A DNA stretch of 64,000 nt from Paraperibacillus esterisolvens. Lineage in GTDB: Bacteria > Bacillota > Bacilli > Bacillales > DSM-1321. Shown here one piece after another: positions 7,829-16,031 of the stretch. Positions within the stretch are counted from its first letter, which is position 1. Every line of letters begins with the position of its first letter. The stretch is taken from positions 1,178,001 to 1,242,000 of the forward strand of contig NZ_CP143545.1 of the NCBI RefSeq assembly GCF_046237625.1, given 5' to 3'. The position numbers and the translations under genes are program-made. The notes beneath the pieces were generated by a model. It did not search any database, was not told where the DNA came from, and saw nothing but the letters and a program-made list of their open reading frames with translations.

Positions 7829-9241
7829 ATGGTAAATTCTAGGTTAAAACTGAGCTTGAGGGAAGCCGTCCTTGTGCTTACAGCGGTCCTGGCCATCCTC
7901 GGTTATGGAATTATAGCATTGGAGCTGCCTCCGCAGGTGCCAATCATTTCATCAGTAATGGCTCTTTTTATTTTTGGAAAACTAAAGGGCGTAGATTTTA
8001 AAGTAATGGAAAAAGGGATGATTGCCGGCGCTTCCTCTGCTCTCGGTGCAGTATATATTTTTATTTTTATCGGCATGCTTATAAGCAGCTGGATGCTGGC
8101 AGGTACCATTCCAACCCTTATGTATTATGGATTTTCGTTTTTATCAGGCTCCTCCTTTTATGCTATCGTATTCTCAGTTGCATCACTGATTGGATTATGT
8201 ATAGGAAGTTCGTTTACAACCTCTGCAACGATTGGAGTTGCCTTTATCGGCATGGCTGGGGCTATGGATGTCTCGCTTGCGATAACTGCCGGGGCAGTGG
8301 TATCTGGCGCTTATCTCGGCGACAAGATGTCACCCTTGTCAGATACATGCAATCTTGCCTCTGAGACGGTTGGAGTAAACCTGTTTGAACATGTAAGAAA
8401 TATGCTTTGGACAACGATACCTGGTTTCATCCTATCGTTCATTTTGTATTACTTTATGTCACCGAGCCTTGAAGCTCCCAAAGTGAAAGAAATAGACCTT
8501 TTTACTGAAACCCTGCAAAAAGAGGCTAATATCAGCCTGCTGGCAATCGTACCATTCCTGATTGTCACAATCATGGCCTTCAGGAAAATATCAGCGATTG
8601 CCGTATTGGCCGCGGGTACAGCAGCAGCTGTCCTCGTCGCCTTCGTATCCATTGATAATCTCACGCTTTCCAAAGCAGCTGGTGTACTGTTCTCCGGTTA
8701 TAAAATGGACAGCGGCGTAGAGCAGCTTGATTCAATCCTTTCACGCGGCGGCATTGAATCTATGATGTTCTCAATTTCACTTGTTCTGCTTGCTCTTGGA
8801 ATGGGGTCTCTGTTATTTCAGCTTGGGATCATTCCTTCAATCCTTGAAAAAGCAGTATCAGGCATGCGCAGGGCAGGCAGTATCATAGCAGCCACTGTGT
8901 TAACAGCCATAGGAGTCAATATACTGATTGGGGAACAGTATCTGTCAATATTGCTGCCGGGAAAAACCTTCCAGGACAGCTACCGGAAGGCGGGCTTAAC
9001 AGGCAAAACCCTGGCACGGGCAATTGAAGATGGCGGAACCGTGGTGAATCCCCTGATTCCCTGGGGGGTTTCCGGGGTATTCCTGGCAGGAGTGCTTGGA
9101 GTTCCTGTGATTGATTATGCTCCGTTTGCGTTCTTCTGCCTTCTATGTCCGGTGCTCTCCATCATAAGCGGCTATTCAGGAATTGGGATTTCTTTAGTAA
9201 AAAGCAGGCAGGCTCCTGCTGAACTGCTCATGGGTAAATAA
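7829..9241 (+). CDS. NhaC-family antiporter, probable tyrosine transporter
   Basis: A 470-residue polytopic membrane protein with about 12 hydrophobic segments and the NhaC hallmarks GAYLGDKMSPLSDTCNLAS (about 156-174) and GGTVVNPLIPWG (about 404-415). NhaC members exchange Na+ for H+ or for organic solutes (for example MleN, malate-lactate). Control by a T-box points to amino acid transport; comparative genomics has linked T-box-controlled NhaC relatives (YheL type) to tyrosine uptake, and the specifier here reads as tyrosine. Start at an ATG after AAAGGGAGCGGATC. Monocistronic; the terminator overlaps the stop codon. Confidence 0.85.
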   Translation: MVNSRLKLSLREAVLVLTAVLAILGYGIIALELPPQVPIISSVMALFIFGKLKGVDFKVMEKGMIAGASSALGAVYIFIFIGMLISSWMLAGTIPTLMYYGFSFLSGSSFYAIVFSVASLIGLCIGSSFTTSATIGVAFIGMAGAMDVSLAITAGAVVSGAYLGDKMSPLSDTCNLASETVGVNLFEHVRNMLWTTIPGFILSFILYYFMSPSLEAPKVKEIDLFTETLQKEANISLLAIVPFLIVTIMAFRKISAIAVLAAGTAAAVLVAFVSIDNLTLSKAAGVLFSGYKMDSGVEQLDSILSRGGIESMMFSISLVLLALGMGSLLFQLGIIPSILEKAVSGMRRAGSIIAATVLTAIGVNILIGEQYLSILLPGKTFQDSYRKAGLTGKTLARAIEDGGTVVNPLIPWGVSGVFLAGVLGVPVIDYAPFAFFCLLCPVLSIISGYSGIGISLVKSRQAPAELLMGK

Positions 9242-9258
9242 CCCATGGGCTTTTTTTT
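9226..9258 (+). terminator. Terminator overlapping the NhaC stop codon
   Basis: CATGGGT at 9229-9235 pairs with ACCCATG at 9241-9247 across the stop codon, followed by eight T residues. Confidence 0.82.
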
Positions 9259-9328
9259 ATAGAAGGGATAGAAAGAAATTTCTAGAATGGATAAATAGCA
9301 TGAGAACCCAGTGCCGGAGGATATTAAG

Positions 9329-9553
9329 ATGGGGAATATATATTTCATTACCGGATTTCCAGGATTCATCAGCAATCAGCTGATAAGGGAGCTGCTGGAA
9401 AGAGATCTATCCTTTGAAAAGGCATATTTTCTTGTTTTGTCAGCCCAGAGAGAAGCCGCACTTCAGGCAGCTCTGTCGGAAGGGATTCAGCCCATGGTCG
9501 GCTTTTATTCACAAAACCGCCATAATCCAGCCTATCAAATTCATATCCTCTAG
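9329..9553 (+). pseudogene. N-terminal fragment of an extended SDR (NAD-dependent epimerase-like)
   Basis: Starting MGNIYFITGFPGFISNQLIRE behind CGGAGGATATTAAG, this is the beginning of an extended short-chain dehydrogenase with a TGFPGFI nucleotide-binding loop in the place of the usual TGxxGxxG. Homology-like sequence runs for about 55 residues and then breaks into an unrelated tail and a stop at residue 75. Full members are several hundred residues, so the gene is a 5' remnant. It ends shortly before the yybP-ykoY riboswitch. Confidence 0.6.
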
Positions 9554-9621
9554 GGAAATAACTTGCGATTGCTCAAAGGATGTATGTATACTGAAATCAA
9601 CCAATTGAATAGGGATAACTT

Positions 9622-9757
9622 CTTCAAGGGGGAGTAGCGTTAGGGTGTATGCCCTAAAGCAAAGTCGTCAATACATGGACCAGACCATCCATCGGCTTTG
9701 CTGACATGATTCTATGTTTAGCAAGACCTTTGCCGCAGGCAAGGGTCTTTTTGTTTG
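9622..9757 (+). promoter_or_regulatory. yybP-ykoY (manganese) riboswitch with terminator
   Basis: The conserved GGGGGAGTAGCGT start (9628-9640), the AAAGCAAAGTCGTCAAT segment and the TTTAGCAAGACCTTTGCC end are all present, as in the ykoY leader of B. subtilis. The terminator arms AAGACCTTTGCC/GGCAAGGGTCTT sit at 9723-9750 with a T run. Mn2+ binding by this class favours readthrough, so the TerC-family gene should be induced by excess manganese. Confidence 0.93.
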
Positions 9758-9820
9758 TTTCCATATTTTGGCTGACGATAAGTCTGCGGTAAAGGCAAAA
9801 AATTTATTGGAGGTAGAAAT

Positions 9821-10597
9821 ATGGAAGCATCAATGTTTTTGGAGTATGGGTGGGTTCTCCTTGTACTCATCGGTCTCGAGGGAATACTGGCAGCTGATAA
9901 TGCAGTCGTCATGGCCGTAATGGTGAAGCATCTTCCTAAAGAACAGCAGAAAAAAGCACTATTTTATGGATTGCTGGGAGCCTTTGTATTCAGATTTGCA
10001 AGTCTTTTCCTCATTGCGCTCCTTGCAGATGTGTGGCAGATACAAGCGCTGGGTGCCTTATATCTTCTGTATATTGCCATTAGCCATTTAATCAAGAAGT
10101 ATATGGGCAAGGAACAGGCAGCACACACACCTTCAGAGAAAAAGTCTTCTTTTTGGGTGACGGTGCTCAAAGTGGAATTGGCTGATATCGCGTTTGCCAT
10201 TGATTCTATGCTTGCGGCGGTTGCCCTTGCAGTGACCCTTCCGAAAACCGGCTGGATCTCGATAGGGGGCATCGATGGCGGCCAGTTCGCAGTTATGTTC
10301 CTCGGAGGGCTGATCGGACTTGTCATCATGAGGTTTGCCGCTACCTATTTTGTGAAATTACTGCAGGACAGACCGTCACTTGAAACTGCAGCCTTCATGA
10401 TTGTTGGATGGGTCGGCGTCAAGCTCGCAGTGTTTACACTAGCTCATCCAAGCATCGGCGTCCTCAATAATCATTTTCCGGAGTCGACTCCTTGGAAACT
10501 TGCCTTTTGGGTTGTACTCATCGGAATAGTCATCGCAGGATTCCTCTTATCTAATAAAGAAGCGGATGCTGCCAGGGAAGCTGAAAAATCTATATAA
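9821..10597 (+). CDS. ykoY: TerC family membrane protein (YkoY-like)
   Basis: A 258-residue membrane protein with about seven to eight hydrophobic helices. Family motifs are EGILAADNAVVMAVM (about 20-34) and ADIAFAIDSMLAAVA (about 122-136), whose buried Asp residues are thought to coordinate metal. YkoY and its relatives are linked to Mn2+ export or metalation of exported proteins. The start follows TTGGAGGTAG. Control by the yybP-ykoY riboswitch directly upstream fits. As in B. subtilis, it lies near sigI, supporting orthology. Confidence 0.92.
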   Translation: MEASMFLEYGWVLLVLIGLEGILAADNAVVMAVMVKHLPKEQQKKALFYGLLGAFVFRFASLFLIALLADVWQIQALGALYLLYIAISHLIKKYMGKEQAAHTPSEKKSSFWVTVLKVELADIAFAIDSMLAAVALAVTLPKTGWISIGGIDGGQFAVMFLGGLIGLVIMRFAATYFVKLLQDRPSLETAAFMIVGWVGVKLAVFTLAHPSIGVLNNHFPESTPWKLAFWVVLIGIVIAGFLLSNKEADAAREAEKSI

Positions 10598-10601
10598 TAA
10601 A

Positions 10602-10632
10602 AAAGGGAGCTGCTTTTTGGCTCCCTTTCTTC
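10602..10632 (+). terminator. Rho-independent terminator of ykoY
   Basis: AAAGGGAGC at 10602-10610 pairs with GCTCCCTTT at 10620-10628. Confidence 0.85.
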
Positions 10633-10712
10633 TGTCTGAAGAGATTTTTTGTGGTATGATTTTAAGGTTAAATCATACAGTGAAGCAGTTGCCCAATTAA
10701 AAAGGAGTTCTT

Positions 10713-11369
10713 ATGAGCGTAAGAGATTTTAAAGAATTAATTGAATCCAGTTTGCTGCCCCAGATCAGCCTGCGTTCAGTCAATCCGTTTGAACCGATTG
10801 TCGTGGACAGCCGGGCAAAACAATGGAAGCTGTTGGGGAATGGGAATTATGCTGCCGTTTTTGCACACGAATCAAAGCCAGACTGGGTGGTCAAGGTATA
10901 TGCCAGGAATTTGGAGGCACTGAAAAAGGAAATCACCGTTTATGAACGCCTGGGAAGGCATCCTGCATACTCAGAGCTGTATGGATCTGGAAATACGTAC
11001 TTAATACTGAAAAAAATAGAAGGAATCACCTTATTCAACGCTCTGATTCAAGGTATACAGATACCTGAGGGAGTCATCCGGGACATTGAAGAAGCCATGC
11101 ATTTTGCAAGGAAAAAAGGGCTTAACCCTTTTGATGTACATGGAAAAAACGTAGCCATGAAGGATGGCCGGGGTTATATCATAGATATTTCGGATTTTTA
11201 TAAGCCGGGATATTGCAGCAAGTGGCCGGATATGAAAAAAGCATACTACCGGATTTACAAGCCGCTGATATACAGATTCCATCCGCCATTCCCATTTATG
11301 ATAGTTGATTCGGTTAGGAAGGGCTACCGCCTTTATAAAAAAATCAGGCGAAAAAAAATCCCTGCATAA
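10713..11369 (+). CDS. Protein kinase-like protein (YrzF-like)
   Basis: A 218-residue single-domain kinase fold. LGNGNYAAVF (about 36-45) is a glycine-rich loop, VVKVYA (about 54-59) has the ATP-binding Lys, NPFDVHGKNVAM (about 138-149) is a catalytic loop of HGKN type, and IIDISDF (about 156-162) stands for the DFG motif. This resembles the short B. subtilis protein YrzF, annotated as a probable serine/threonine kinase, and also the RIO/lipopolysaccharide-kinase type folds. Substrate unknown. The C-terminus is very basic (YKKIRRKKIPA). ATG preceded by AAAAAGGAGT; apparently monocistronic. Confidence 0.7.
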   Translation: MSVRDFKELIESSLLPQISLRSVNPFEPIVVDSRAKQWKLLGNGNYAAVFAHESKPDWVVKVYARNLEALKKEITVYERLGRHPAYSELYGSGNTYLILKKIEGITLFNALIQGIQIPEGVIRDIEEAMHFARKKGLNPFDVHGKNVAMKDGRGYIIDISDFYKPGYCSKWPDMKKAYYRIYKPLIYRFHPPFPFMIVDSVRKGYRLYKKIRRKKIPA

Positions 11370-11550
11370 AACAAACATTATGGTTGTATTCGGGAACCCA
11401 TTCATGAGGGCCCTGGACAGGAGCAGGAACAAACACCATCAAGGGTGGAGCGGAGAAAGGCGGAGGCAGGAATGCCAGCAAGATCAATGATGTTCATACC
11501 CAGCAGCGGGAAACCTTATAATACAATGCAGCTCTGCCCCTTTTCCATAT

Positions 11551-11594
11551 AAACAAAGAGAACTGCCAGACGACGCTGGCAGCTCTCTTTGTTT
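11551..11594. terminator. Bidirectional terminator
   Basis: A long stem with arms 11551-11569 and 11576-11594 separates the convergent kinase-like and permease genes; A-rich and T-rich flanks allow function on both strands. Confidence 0.85.
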
Positions 11595-11602
11595 ATGTTA
11601 TT

Positions 11603-12973
11603 TTAAATGTCCTTTTTCCTGCGGTGCAGCCCTTTTCCGAAGAAAAAAGCAACGAGCAGAAGAATCCAGATCGGTCCGACAATCAGGGCGATCCTGGTAT
11701 CTGGGAAGTAAGCCATCAAACAGATCACCAATAGAAGGAATGCCAGGGAAATATATGAACTGATAGGATACAGCGGCATCCTGTAGCTCATTTGTTTTAC
11801 AGCAGTGGAATCGAGAGCTTTTCTGAATTTAAGCTGGGAAATCAGTATGGTACCCCATGTCCAGATTGCCCCGAATGTCGCTATGCTTGTAACCCAGGTG
11901 AACACTTTTTCGGGTACAAGATAATTGAGGCAGACACCAGCAAGCAGGGCGGCAGCCGATACAAGGATCGCTGTTCCCGGCACACCCCGTTTGTTCGTTA
12001 TTCCGTAGCTTTTAGGCGCTTCGCCCTGCTGTGCAAGATTGAAAAGCATCCTGCCGGTACTGAAGATCCCGCTGTTGCAGGAAGAAAGAGCGGCTGTCAG
12101 GACGACAAAATTTATGATTCCGGCAGCACCGGGTATCCCAATTTTTTCAAATGTCAGTACAAACGGGCTGCCCTGATCACCAATCTTATCCCATGGATAA
12201 ACCGACATGATTACTGCAAGTGAGAGAACATAAAAAATCAGGATGCGCCAGAAGACAGAATCAATGGCGCGGGAAATTGATTTTTTAGGGTTTTTTACTT
12301 CTCCAGCTGTCACGCCGATCATTTCAATGCCGAGATAAGCGAACATTACCATCTGAAGGGACATCAATACGCCAGTAATCCCATTTGGGAAAAAGCCGCC
12401 ATGCTTATACAGATTGCTTATGCCCGCAGGCTCGCCTCCAAGTCCGAGTCCGAAAATGATCATGCCCGCTCCGATGATGATCATCAGAACGATGGTCACA
12501 ATTTTTATCAAGGCAAACCAAAACTCAAGTTCTCCATACGCCTTGACTGCAAGGAAGTTCACCCCAGTCATGATAACAAGCGCAGCCAGTGCCCAAAGCC
12601 ATCTTGGTGTTCCGGGGAACCAGAACTCCATATAAATGCCGACCGCCGTAATTTCAGCCATGCATGTTACAATCCACAGGAACCAGTAATTCCAGCCGGT
12701 TATATACCCTGCCAGGGGACCGATGTAATTATTGGCATAGCGGCTGAATGATCCTGCCACAGGATTATGTATAGCCATTTCTCCAAGTGCCCTCATGATA
12801 AAAAAGATCATCAAACCGCCAAGGGCATAGGCAAACAAAATACCTGGACCAGCCAGTTTAATGGCATTGGCCGATCCCAAAAATAAACCAACCCCTATGG
12901 CAGCACCCAGGGACATCAAGGTTATATGCCTTTCCTCAAGGCCGCGGTGCAATTCATTGCTCTTGCTGCTCAT
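11603..12973 (-). CDS. Amino acid permease (APC superfamily)
   Basis: A 456-residue permease with 12 hydrophobic segments. The AAT-family signature GAAIGVGLFLGSANAIKLAGPG (about residues 23-44) and the loop after TM2 (RALGEMAIHNPVAGSFSRYA) are well conserved. Closest types are the proton-coupled permeases for His, Pro, Ala/Gly/D-Ser or GABA; the substrate cannot be fixed by eye. The ATG at 12973 is preceded by AAAGGAGAAGATAAGT. Monocistronic on the minus strand. A weakly cre-like sequence lies in the promoter region (13021-13036), which would imply carbon control but is not strong. Confidence 0.88.
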   Translation of the reverse strand: MSSKSNELHRGLEERHITLMSLGAAIGVGLFLGSANAIKLAGPGILFAYALGGLMIFFIMRALGEMAIHNPVAGSFSRYANNYIGPLAGYITGWNYWFLWIVTCMAEITAVGIYMEFWFPGTPRWLWALAALVIMTGVNFLAVKAYGELEFWFALIKIVTIVLMIIIGAGMIIFGLGLGGEPAGISNLYKHGGFFPNGITGVLMSLQMVMFAYLGIEMIGVTAGEVKNPKKSISRAIDSVFWRILIFYVLSLAVIMSVYPWDKIGDQGSPFVLTFEKIGIPGAAGIINFVVLTAALSSCNSGIFSTGRMLFNLAQQGEAPKSYGITNKRGVPGTAILVSAAALLAGVCLNYLVPEKVFTWVTSIATFGAIWTWGTILISQLKFRKALDSTAVKQMSYRMPLYPISSYISLAFLLLVICLMAYFPDTRIALIVGPIWILLLVAFFFGKGLHRRKKDI

Positions 12974-13284
12974 ACTTATCTTCTCCTTTAAGTTACACTA
13001 GAAGTTATTCTGAAATATCTAAGAAAACGCTTTATAACGATACTACAGGTAACATCCTAAATTGTCTATTATTTATATAATCATCAAAAGCAACAATTAA
13101 TATTTGGATAATATCTCCAGTAGAATTGCTATGTTTTATCTAGCTTGAAAGAGGAGACTTGAAAAATTCATTTTCTCCTTCGTCAAATTTTTTAAAAAAA
13201 CAACAAATTCCCCCCGTAAATCAATAGCCAGCTCCGAACTGTATAGTAAGAAAATTTACATAATACGGAGGTGCAGGCACCGCT
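12974..13284. other. Intergenic region between permease and small peptide gene
   Basis: AT-rich region holding the permease promoter side and the leader of the 38-residue peptide. I see no further gene. A GAAAACGCTTTAT stretch at 13023-13035 is an imperfect cre-like site only. Confidence 0.4.
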
Positions 13285-13401
13285 ATGATGATGATAGATA
13301 TAGACCGGCTGCTTGAAGCCACGATGGATGAACAGATCGATTCCGGCAGCTGCTGCATGATAGACATAGACCAATTATTAGAGAATACAGAGGAATGGTA
13401 G
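13285..13401 (+). CDS. 38-residue peptide with an internal repeat
   Basis: Reads MMMIDIDRLLEATMDEQI, then SGSCCMIDIDQLLENTEEW. The element MIDID(R/Q)LLE occurs twice, separated by about 20 residues, with a Ser-Gly-Ser-Cys-Cys hinge between. It is strongly acidic, without signal peptide or membrane segment. GGAGGTG lies about 10 bases before the first of three tandem ATGs, and a terminator hairpin starts 3 bases after the stop, giving it the form of a complete short transcription unit. Function unknown; a dimerising helical regulator or metal-binding peptide is possible. Confidence 0.6.
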   Translation: MMMIDIDRLLEATMDEQIDSGSCCMIDIDQLLENTEEW

Positions 13402-13403
13402 AC

Positions 13404-13438
13404 GCTTTCCCAAGCTGCTCAGGGGAAGGCTTCTTTAT
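13404..13438 (+). terminator. Terminator of the 38-residue peptide gene
   Basis: GCTTTCCC at 13404-13411 pairs with GGGGAAGGC at 13422-13430, followed by TTCTTTATT. Confidence 0.75.
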
Positions 13439-13802
13439 TATCCGGATGTTTTTTATCATACTTAATACCTGTTTAGTGTGCAGAATGCTATATTTTTTCC
13501 ATTACCCCCTTAAATGGACAGAGAGTCAGCGTATAAGTGTTCTTGGCAGGCCGCTTACATATTTTAGGCAGTCATGGGAGGGGGAATGGACTGGCGGATC
13601 ATTAAAGCGGGACGCAGTGAAGCAGGCACTAATCAGGCGGGATGCTTTAAATGGAATGCAGGAAATCAAAATAAGCACTGAAAACCGTGTATCCAGTCAT
13701 GAATAAAACAATACTTTCCGGGCTGGATTTTTAAAAGCCTATCCTTAGAATGTAATATTGTACTCTATGATATAATGTTCGGTATGGATAGGGGTGAGAC
13801 TG
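13439..13802. other. Intergenic region upstream of sigI
   Basis: An open frame covers part of this stretch (13395-13706) but starts inside the previous gene, crosses a terminator and has no ribosome binding site, so I do not call it. TATAAT at about 13770 in GATATAATGTT is a probable SigA -10 for sigI. ACCCCC at 13504-13509 with CGTA at 13530-13533 recalls a SigI-type promoter, but the spacing of 20 bases is long. Confidence 0.4.
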
Positions 13803-14546
13803 ATGCTAAGTTTGTTATTTACCGCTTTTAAACGGAAGCAATCACTGGATGAAACCATTTTAAACATCCAAACAGGGGACGACGCTCTCCGCAGCGAATT
13901 AATCGAAAGCTTTAAGCCATTTATTGCGAAAACTGTTTCTTCTGTGTGCAAAAGATACATTCACCAATCAGATGATGAATTTAGCATTGGTCTTATTGCC
14001 TTCAACGAAGCCATCGATAAGTACAGTCCTGATAAAGGACGTTCTCTCCTTTCATTTGCAGAAACCCTGATTAAAAGGAGAATTATCGATTATATCAGGA
14101 GCCAGGCGAAACACCGCCAGTTTTCCGCAGATCTTGCCGGCAGGGATGATAATCTTGAAAAAGAGCAGCTTTACGATGCTGAAAAGTCACTGGATGAATA
14201 TAACCAGCATCAAGAGGCTGAACGAAGAAGAGAAGAAATCATGAGGTTTCAGGCTCAGCTTGCCGGGTACGATGTCGCTTTCAGTGATTTGGCAGAGAAT
14301 GGCCCCAAGCATGCAGATGCCAGAAAAAACGCTATTTCAATAGCGATGCTGATTGCAGAGGATGAAGAGCTGGGTGATTTGCTGGCTGAGAAAAAACGGC
14401 TGCCCATTAAGCAGCTGGAAAAGCGTGTGGCAGTCAGCCGCAAAACCATCGAACGCAACCGAAAGTATATCATAGCAATTGCACTAATATTATCTGGAGA
14501 TTATATATTTATGAAGGATTATATAAAAGGGGTGCTGGAAGAATGA
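13803..14546 (+). CDS. sigI: RNA polymerase sigma factor SigI
   Basis: A 247-residue alternative sigma factor of the heat and cell-wall stress type. The region 2-like part has FKPFIAKTVSSVCKRY, DEFSIGLIAFNEAIDKY and FAETLIKRRIIDYIR, diagnostic of SigI. The C-terminal RsgI-binding/DNA-binding part ends in a helix-turn-helix-like KQLEKRVAVSRKTIERNRKY segment. The ATG at 13803 is preferred over the GTG at 13794 because AGGGGTGA is then correctly placed. Its stop overlaps the rsgI start (ATGA), so the two are translationally coupled, as in B. subtilis and Clostridium sigI-rsgI pairs. Confidence 0.95.
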   Translation: MLSLLFTAFKRKQSLDETILNIQTGDDALRSELIESFKPFIAKTVSSVCKRYIHQSDDEFSIGLIAFNEAIDKYSPDKGRSLLSFAETLIKRRIIDYIRSQAKHRQFSADLAGRDDNLEKEQLYDAEKSLDEYNQHQEAERRREEIMRFQAQLAGYDVAFSDLAENGPKHADARKNAISIAMLIAEDEELGDLLAEKKRLPIKQLEKRVAVSRKTIERNRKYIIAIALILSGDYIFMKDYIKGVLEE

Positions 14547-15739
14547 AAAAAGGCATCGTCATGGACATCAACAGCCGCTTTGTAACATTATTAACCCCTG
14601 ATGGCCAATTTCTTAAGGCGTATAATGAGCATGGCAGTTATAGTGTGGGTGAAGAAATCAGTTTTAACCCGGTGCCTGAGGGCAAAAGGATTGGAAAAGT
14701 AAGTCTTCCAAGACGGCGTAGTGCAGTTCTTTTGTCCGCGGCTGCCGTGTTTCTGCTGATGCTTGGATTGCTGCCGATGTTTTCTTCAAAGGAAGCATCG
14801 GCCTACATGACCCTTGATGTGAACCCGAGCTTTGAGCTTAGTCTGGATGACGAATTAAAGGTTATTAATCTCCATGGACTCAATGGCGACGGAAAAAAGC
14901 TGGCGGCCCGTCTCGCCAGCTGGAAGGATAAAAGTGTCCAGAAGGTCATGGATATTATCCTGACAGAAAGCAGGAAGAGCGGGTTCCTGCAGGATGAGGA
15001 CGAAATCATCCTGGCGGCTGTACCGCTTGATGATTCCAAAGAACTGCAAAGCAGACTGAATAATTCTGTTAAGAAAACGGAAGCAGAAATAAAAAAAGAA
15101 ATTCCATCTTCAAAAGTCACGTCCATCAAGGCTACTCCTGCCGACCGCACTAAGGCCAAGGAAAAGGGTGTTTCAACAGGGGTATACATGAAAAAGAGGG
15201 AAGACAAAAAAACAGATAAGCCAAAAGATAAGACTCCCCAAGCTTCCATGGCAATAGAAAACGGTTCGCCGTTTAAGCAGGATAAGCCGCCGGTAAAACG
15301 GGCTGTGCCAAAGGCCGGTGCCAAACAGCAGAGGCCCGCTACCACAGCCAGCAAAAGCAAGCAGAATCCTGCAGCTGCAAGCAAAAATAAGCAGAACCCT
15401 GCAGCTGCCAGTAAAAATAAGCAGAACCCTGCAGCTGCTAATAAAAATAAGCGGAAGCTGGTATCCCCGCCGGCCCAGGAAAAGGCTCACAAACAAAACA
15501 GAGGGCATAAAAACAAGGCTGCTGAAGAGAAAAAGCCGGGACCACAAATGAATGAAAAGGTGGTTCAAAAGGTCCCAAAGCATGTATCCAGGGAAAAACA
15601 TCCCCATGGGCTGCCACATAAACAAATATTGAAACCAGCTCCACCAAAGAAAGAAAAAAATGAAAAGGCAAAAGTTAAAAAGATCAAACAGGGAAAACCA
15701 AAGCCCGAACACCCTCATAAGGAAAAGAAGGGTAAATAG
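14543..15739 (+). CDS. rsgI: Anti-sigma factor RsgI
   Basis: A 398-residue single-pass membrane anti-sigma factor. An N-terminal RsgI_N domain (about 1-55, starting MKKGIVMDINSRF) binds SigI inside the cell, one TM helix follows (about 60-80), then an extracytoplasmic domain beginning KEASAYMTLDVNPSFEL (about 83-195) of the kind that undergoes autoproteolysis and regulated cleavage. The remaining half is Lys/Pro/Ala/Gln-rich and disordered, with three tandem 10-residue repeats (KQNPAAA type) and a highly basic His/Lys/Pro tail likely to bind wall polymers. The start overlaps the sigI stop. Confidence 0.95.
   Translation: MKKGIVMDINSRFVTLLTPDGQFLKAYNEHGSYSVGEEISFNPVPEGKRIGKVSLPRRRSAVLLSAAAVFLLMLGLLPMFSSKEASAYMTLDVNPSFELSLDDELKVINLHGLNGDGKKLAARLASWKDKSVQKVMDIILTESRKSGFLQDEDEIILAAVPLDDSKELQSRLNNSVKKTEAEIKKEIPSSKVTSIKATPADRTKAKEKGVSTGVYMKKREDKKTDKPKDKTPQASMAIENGSPFKQDKPPVKRAVPKAGAKQQRPATTASKSKQNPAAASKNKQNPAAASKNKQNPAAANKNKRKLVSPPAQEKAHKQNRGHKNKAAEEKKPGPQMNEKVVQKVPKHVSREKHPHGLPHKQILKPAPPKKEKNEKAKVKKIKQGKPKPEHPHKEKKGK
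15361..15450 (+). repeat. 30-bp tandem repeat x3 within rsgI
   Basis: Three head-to-tail 30-base units at 15361-15390, 15391-15420 and 15421-15450 differ at only a few bases and keep the reading frame, encoding KQNPAAASKN-type repeats. Copy number is likely to vary between strains. Confidence 0.95.
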
Positions 15740-15740
15740 A

Positions 15741-15770
15741 AAAGAGGCCGGCGGATGCCGGCCTCTTTTT
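15741..15770. terminator. Bidirectional terminator between rsgI and sspD-like gene
   Basis: A perfect 12-bp stem (15741-15752 with 15757-15768), GC-rich, with A/T flanks on both sides. Confidence 0.9.
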
Positions 15771-15789
15771 AATCCATGTTATTCAATTA

Positions 15790-15981
15790 TTATTGGTTAC
15801 CATTTAGCTGTGATTGAGCTTGTGCAACCAGGCGTTTGGTGATTTCTCCGCCCACAGAGCCGTTGGCACGGGATACTTCATCAGCGCCAAGGTTTACTCC
15901 GAATTCCTGTGCGATTTCATATTTATATTGATCAAGGAATTGTTCTACGCCTGGCACCAGCAGTGAATTTCTTCTTGCCAT
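15790..15981 (-). CDS. sspD: Alpha/beta-type small acid-soluble spore protein (SspD-like)
   Basis: A 63-residue DNA-binding protein that coats the forespore chromosome and protects it from UV and heat. Both conserved blocks are present: YKYEIAQEFGVNLGAD (about 19-34), which includes the Glu-Ile/Ala-x-Glu GPR protease cleavage site, and RANGSVGGEITKRLV (about 39-53). A GGAGGTAAT site precedes the ATG. A SigG-like promoter lies upstream at 16032-16062. Its position directly after rsgI on the opposite strand matches sspD of B. subtilis. Confidence 0.95.
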   Translation of the reverse strand: MARRNSLLVPGVEQFLDQYKYEIAQEFGVNLGADEVSRANGSVGGEITKRLVAQAQSQLNGNQ

Positions 15982-16031
15982 TGTATTACCTCCGCATAAT
16001 CAGCATCAGAGAATCAACCTCTCTGTACAAT

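Noticed and set aside
13021..13036. cre-like site (CcpA) upstream of the amino acid permease
   Set aside because: The core GAAAACGCTTT fits but both outer positions of the consensus are missing, so it is too weak to list as a site.
13504..13533. SigI-type promoter (ACCCCC ... CGTA) upstream of sigI
   Set aside because: The spacing of 20 bases is longer than expected and the start would be about 260 bases from sigI.
13395..13706. Open frame of 103 residues between the small peptide gene and sigI
   Set aside because: It begins inside the preceding gene, runs through its terminator, lacks a ribosome binding site and has irregular composition; it overlaps the likely sigI promoter region.
15361..15450. 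Possible CRISPR-like array
   Set aside because: The three 30-base units are contiguous without spacers and code for in-frame RsgI repeats.
14803..15718. Long minus-strand frames opposite rsgI
   Set aside because: They are antisense shadows caused by the Lys/Ala-rich coding sequence of rsgI; no start signals and repetitive Phe/Leu/Ser content.
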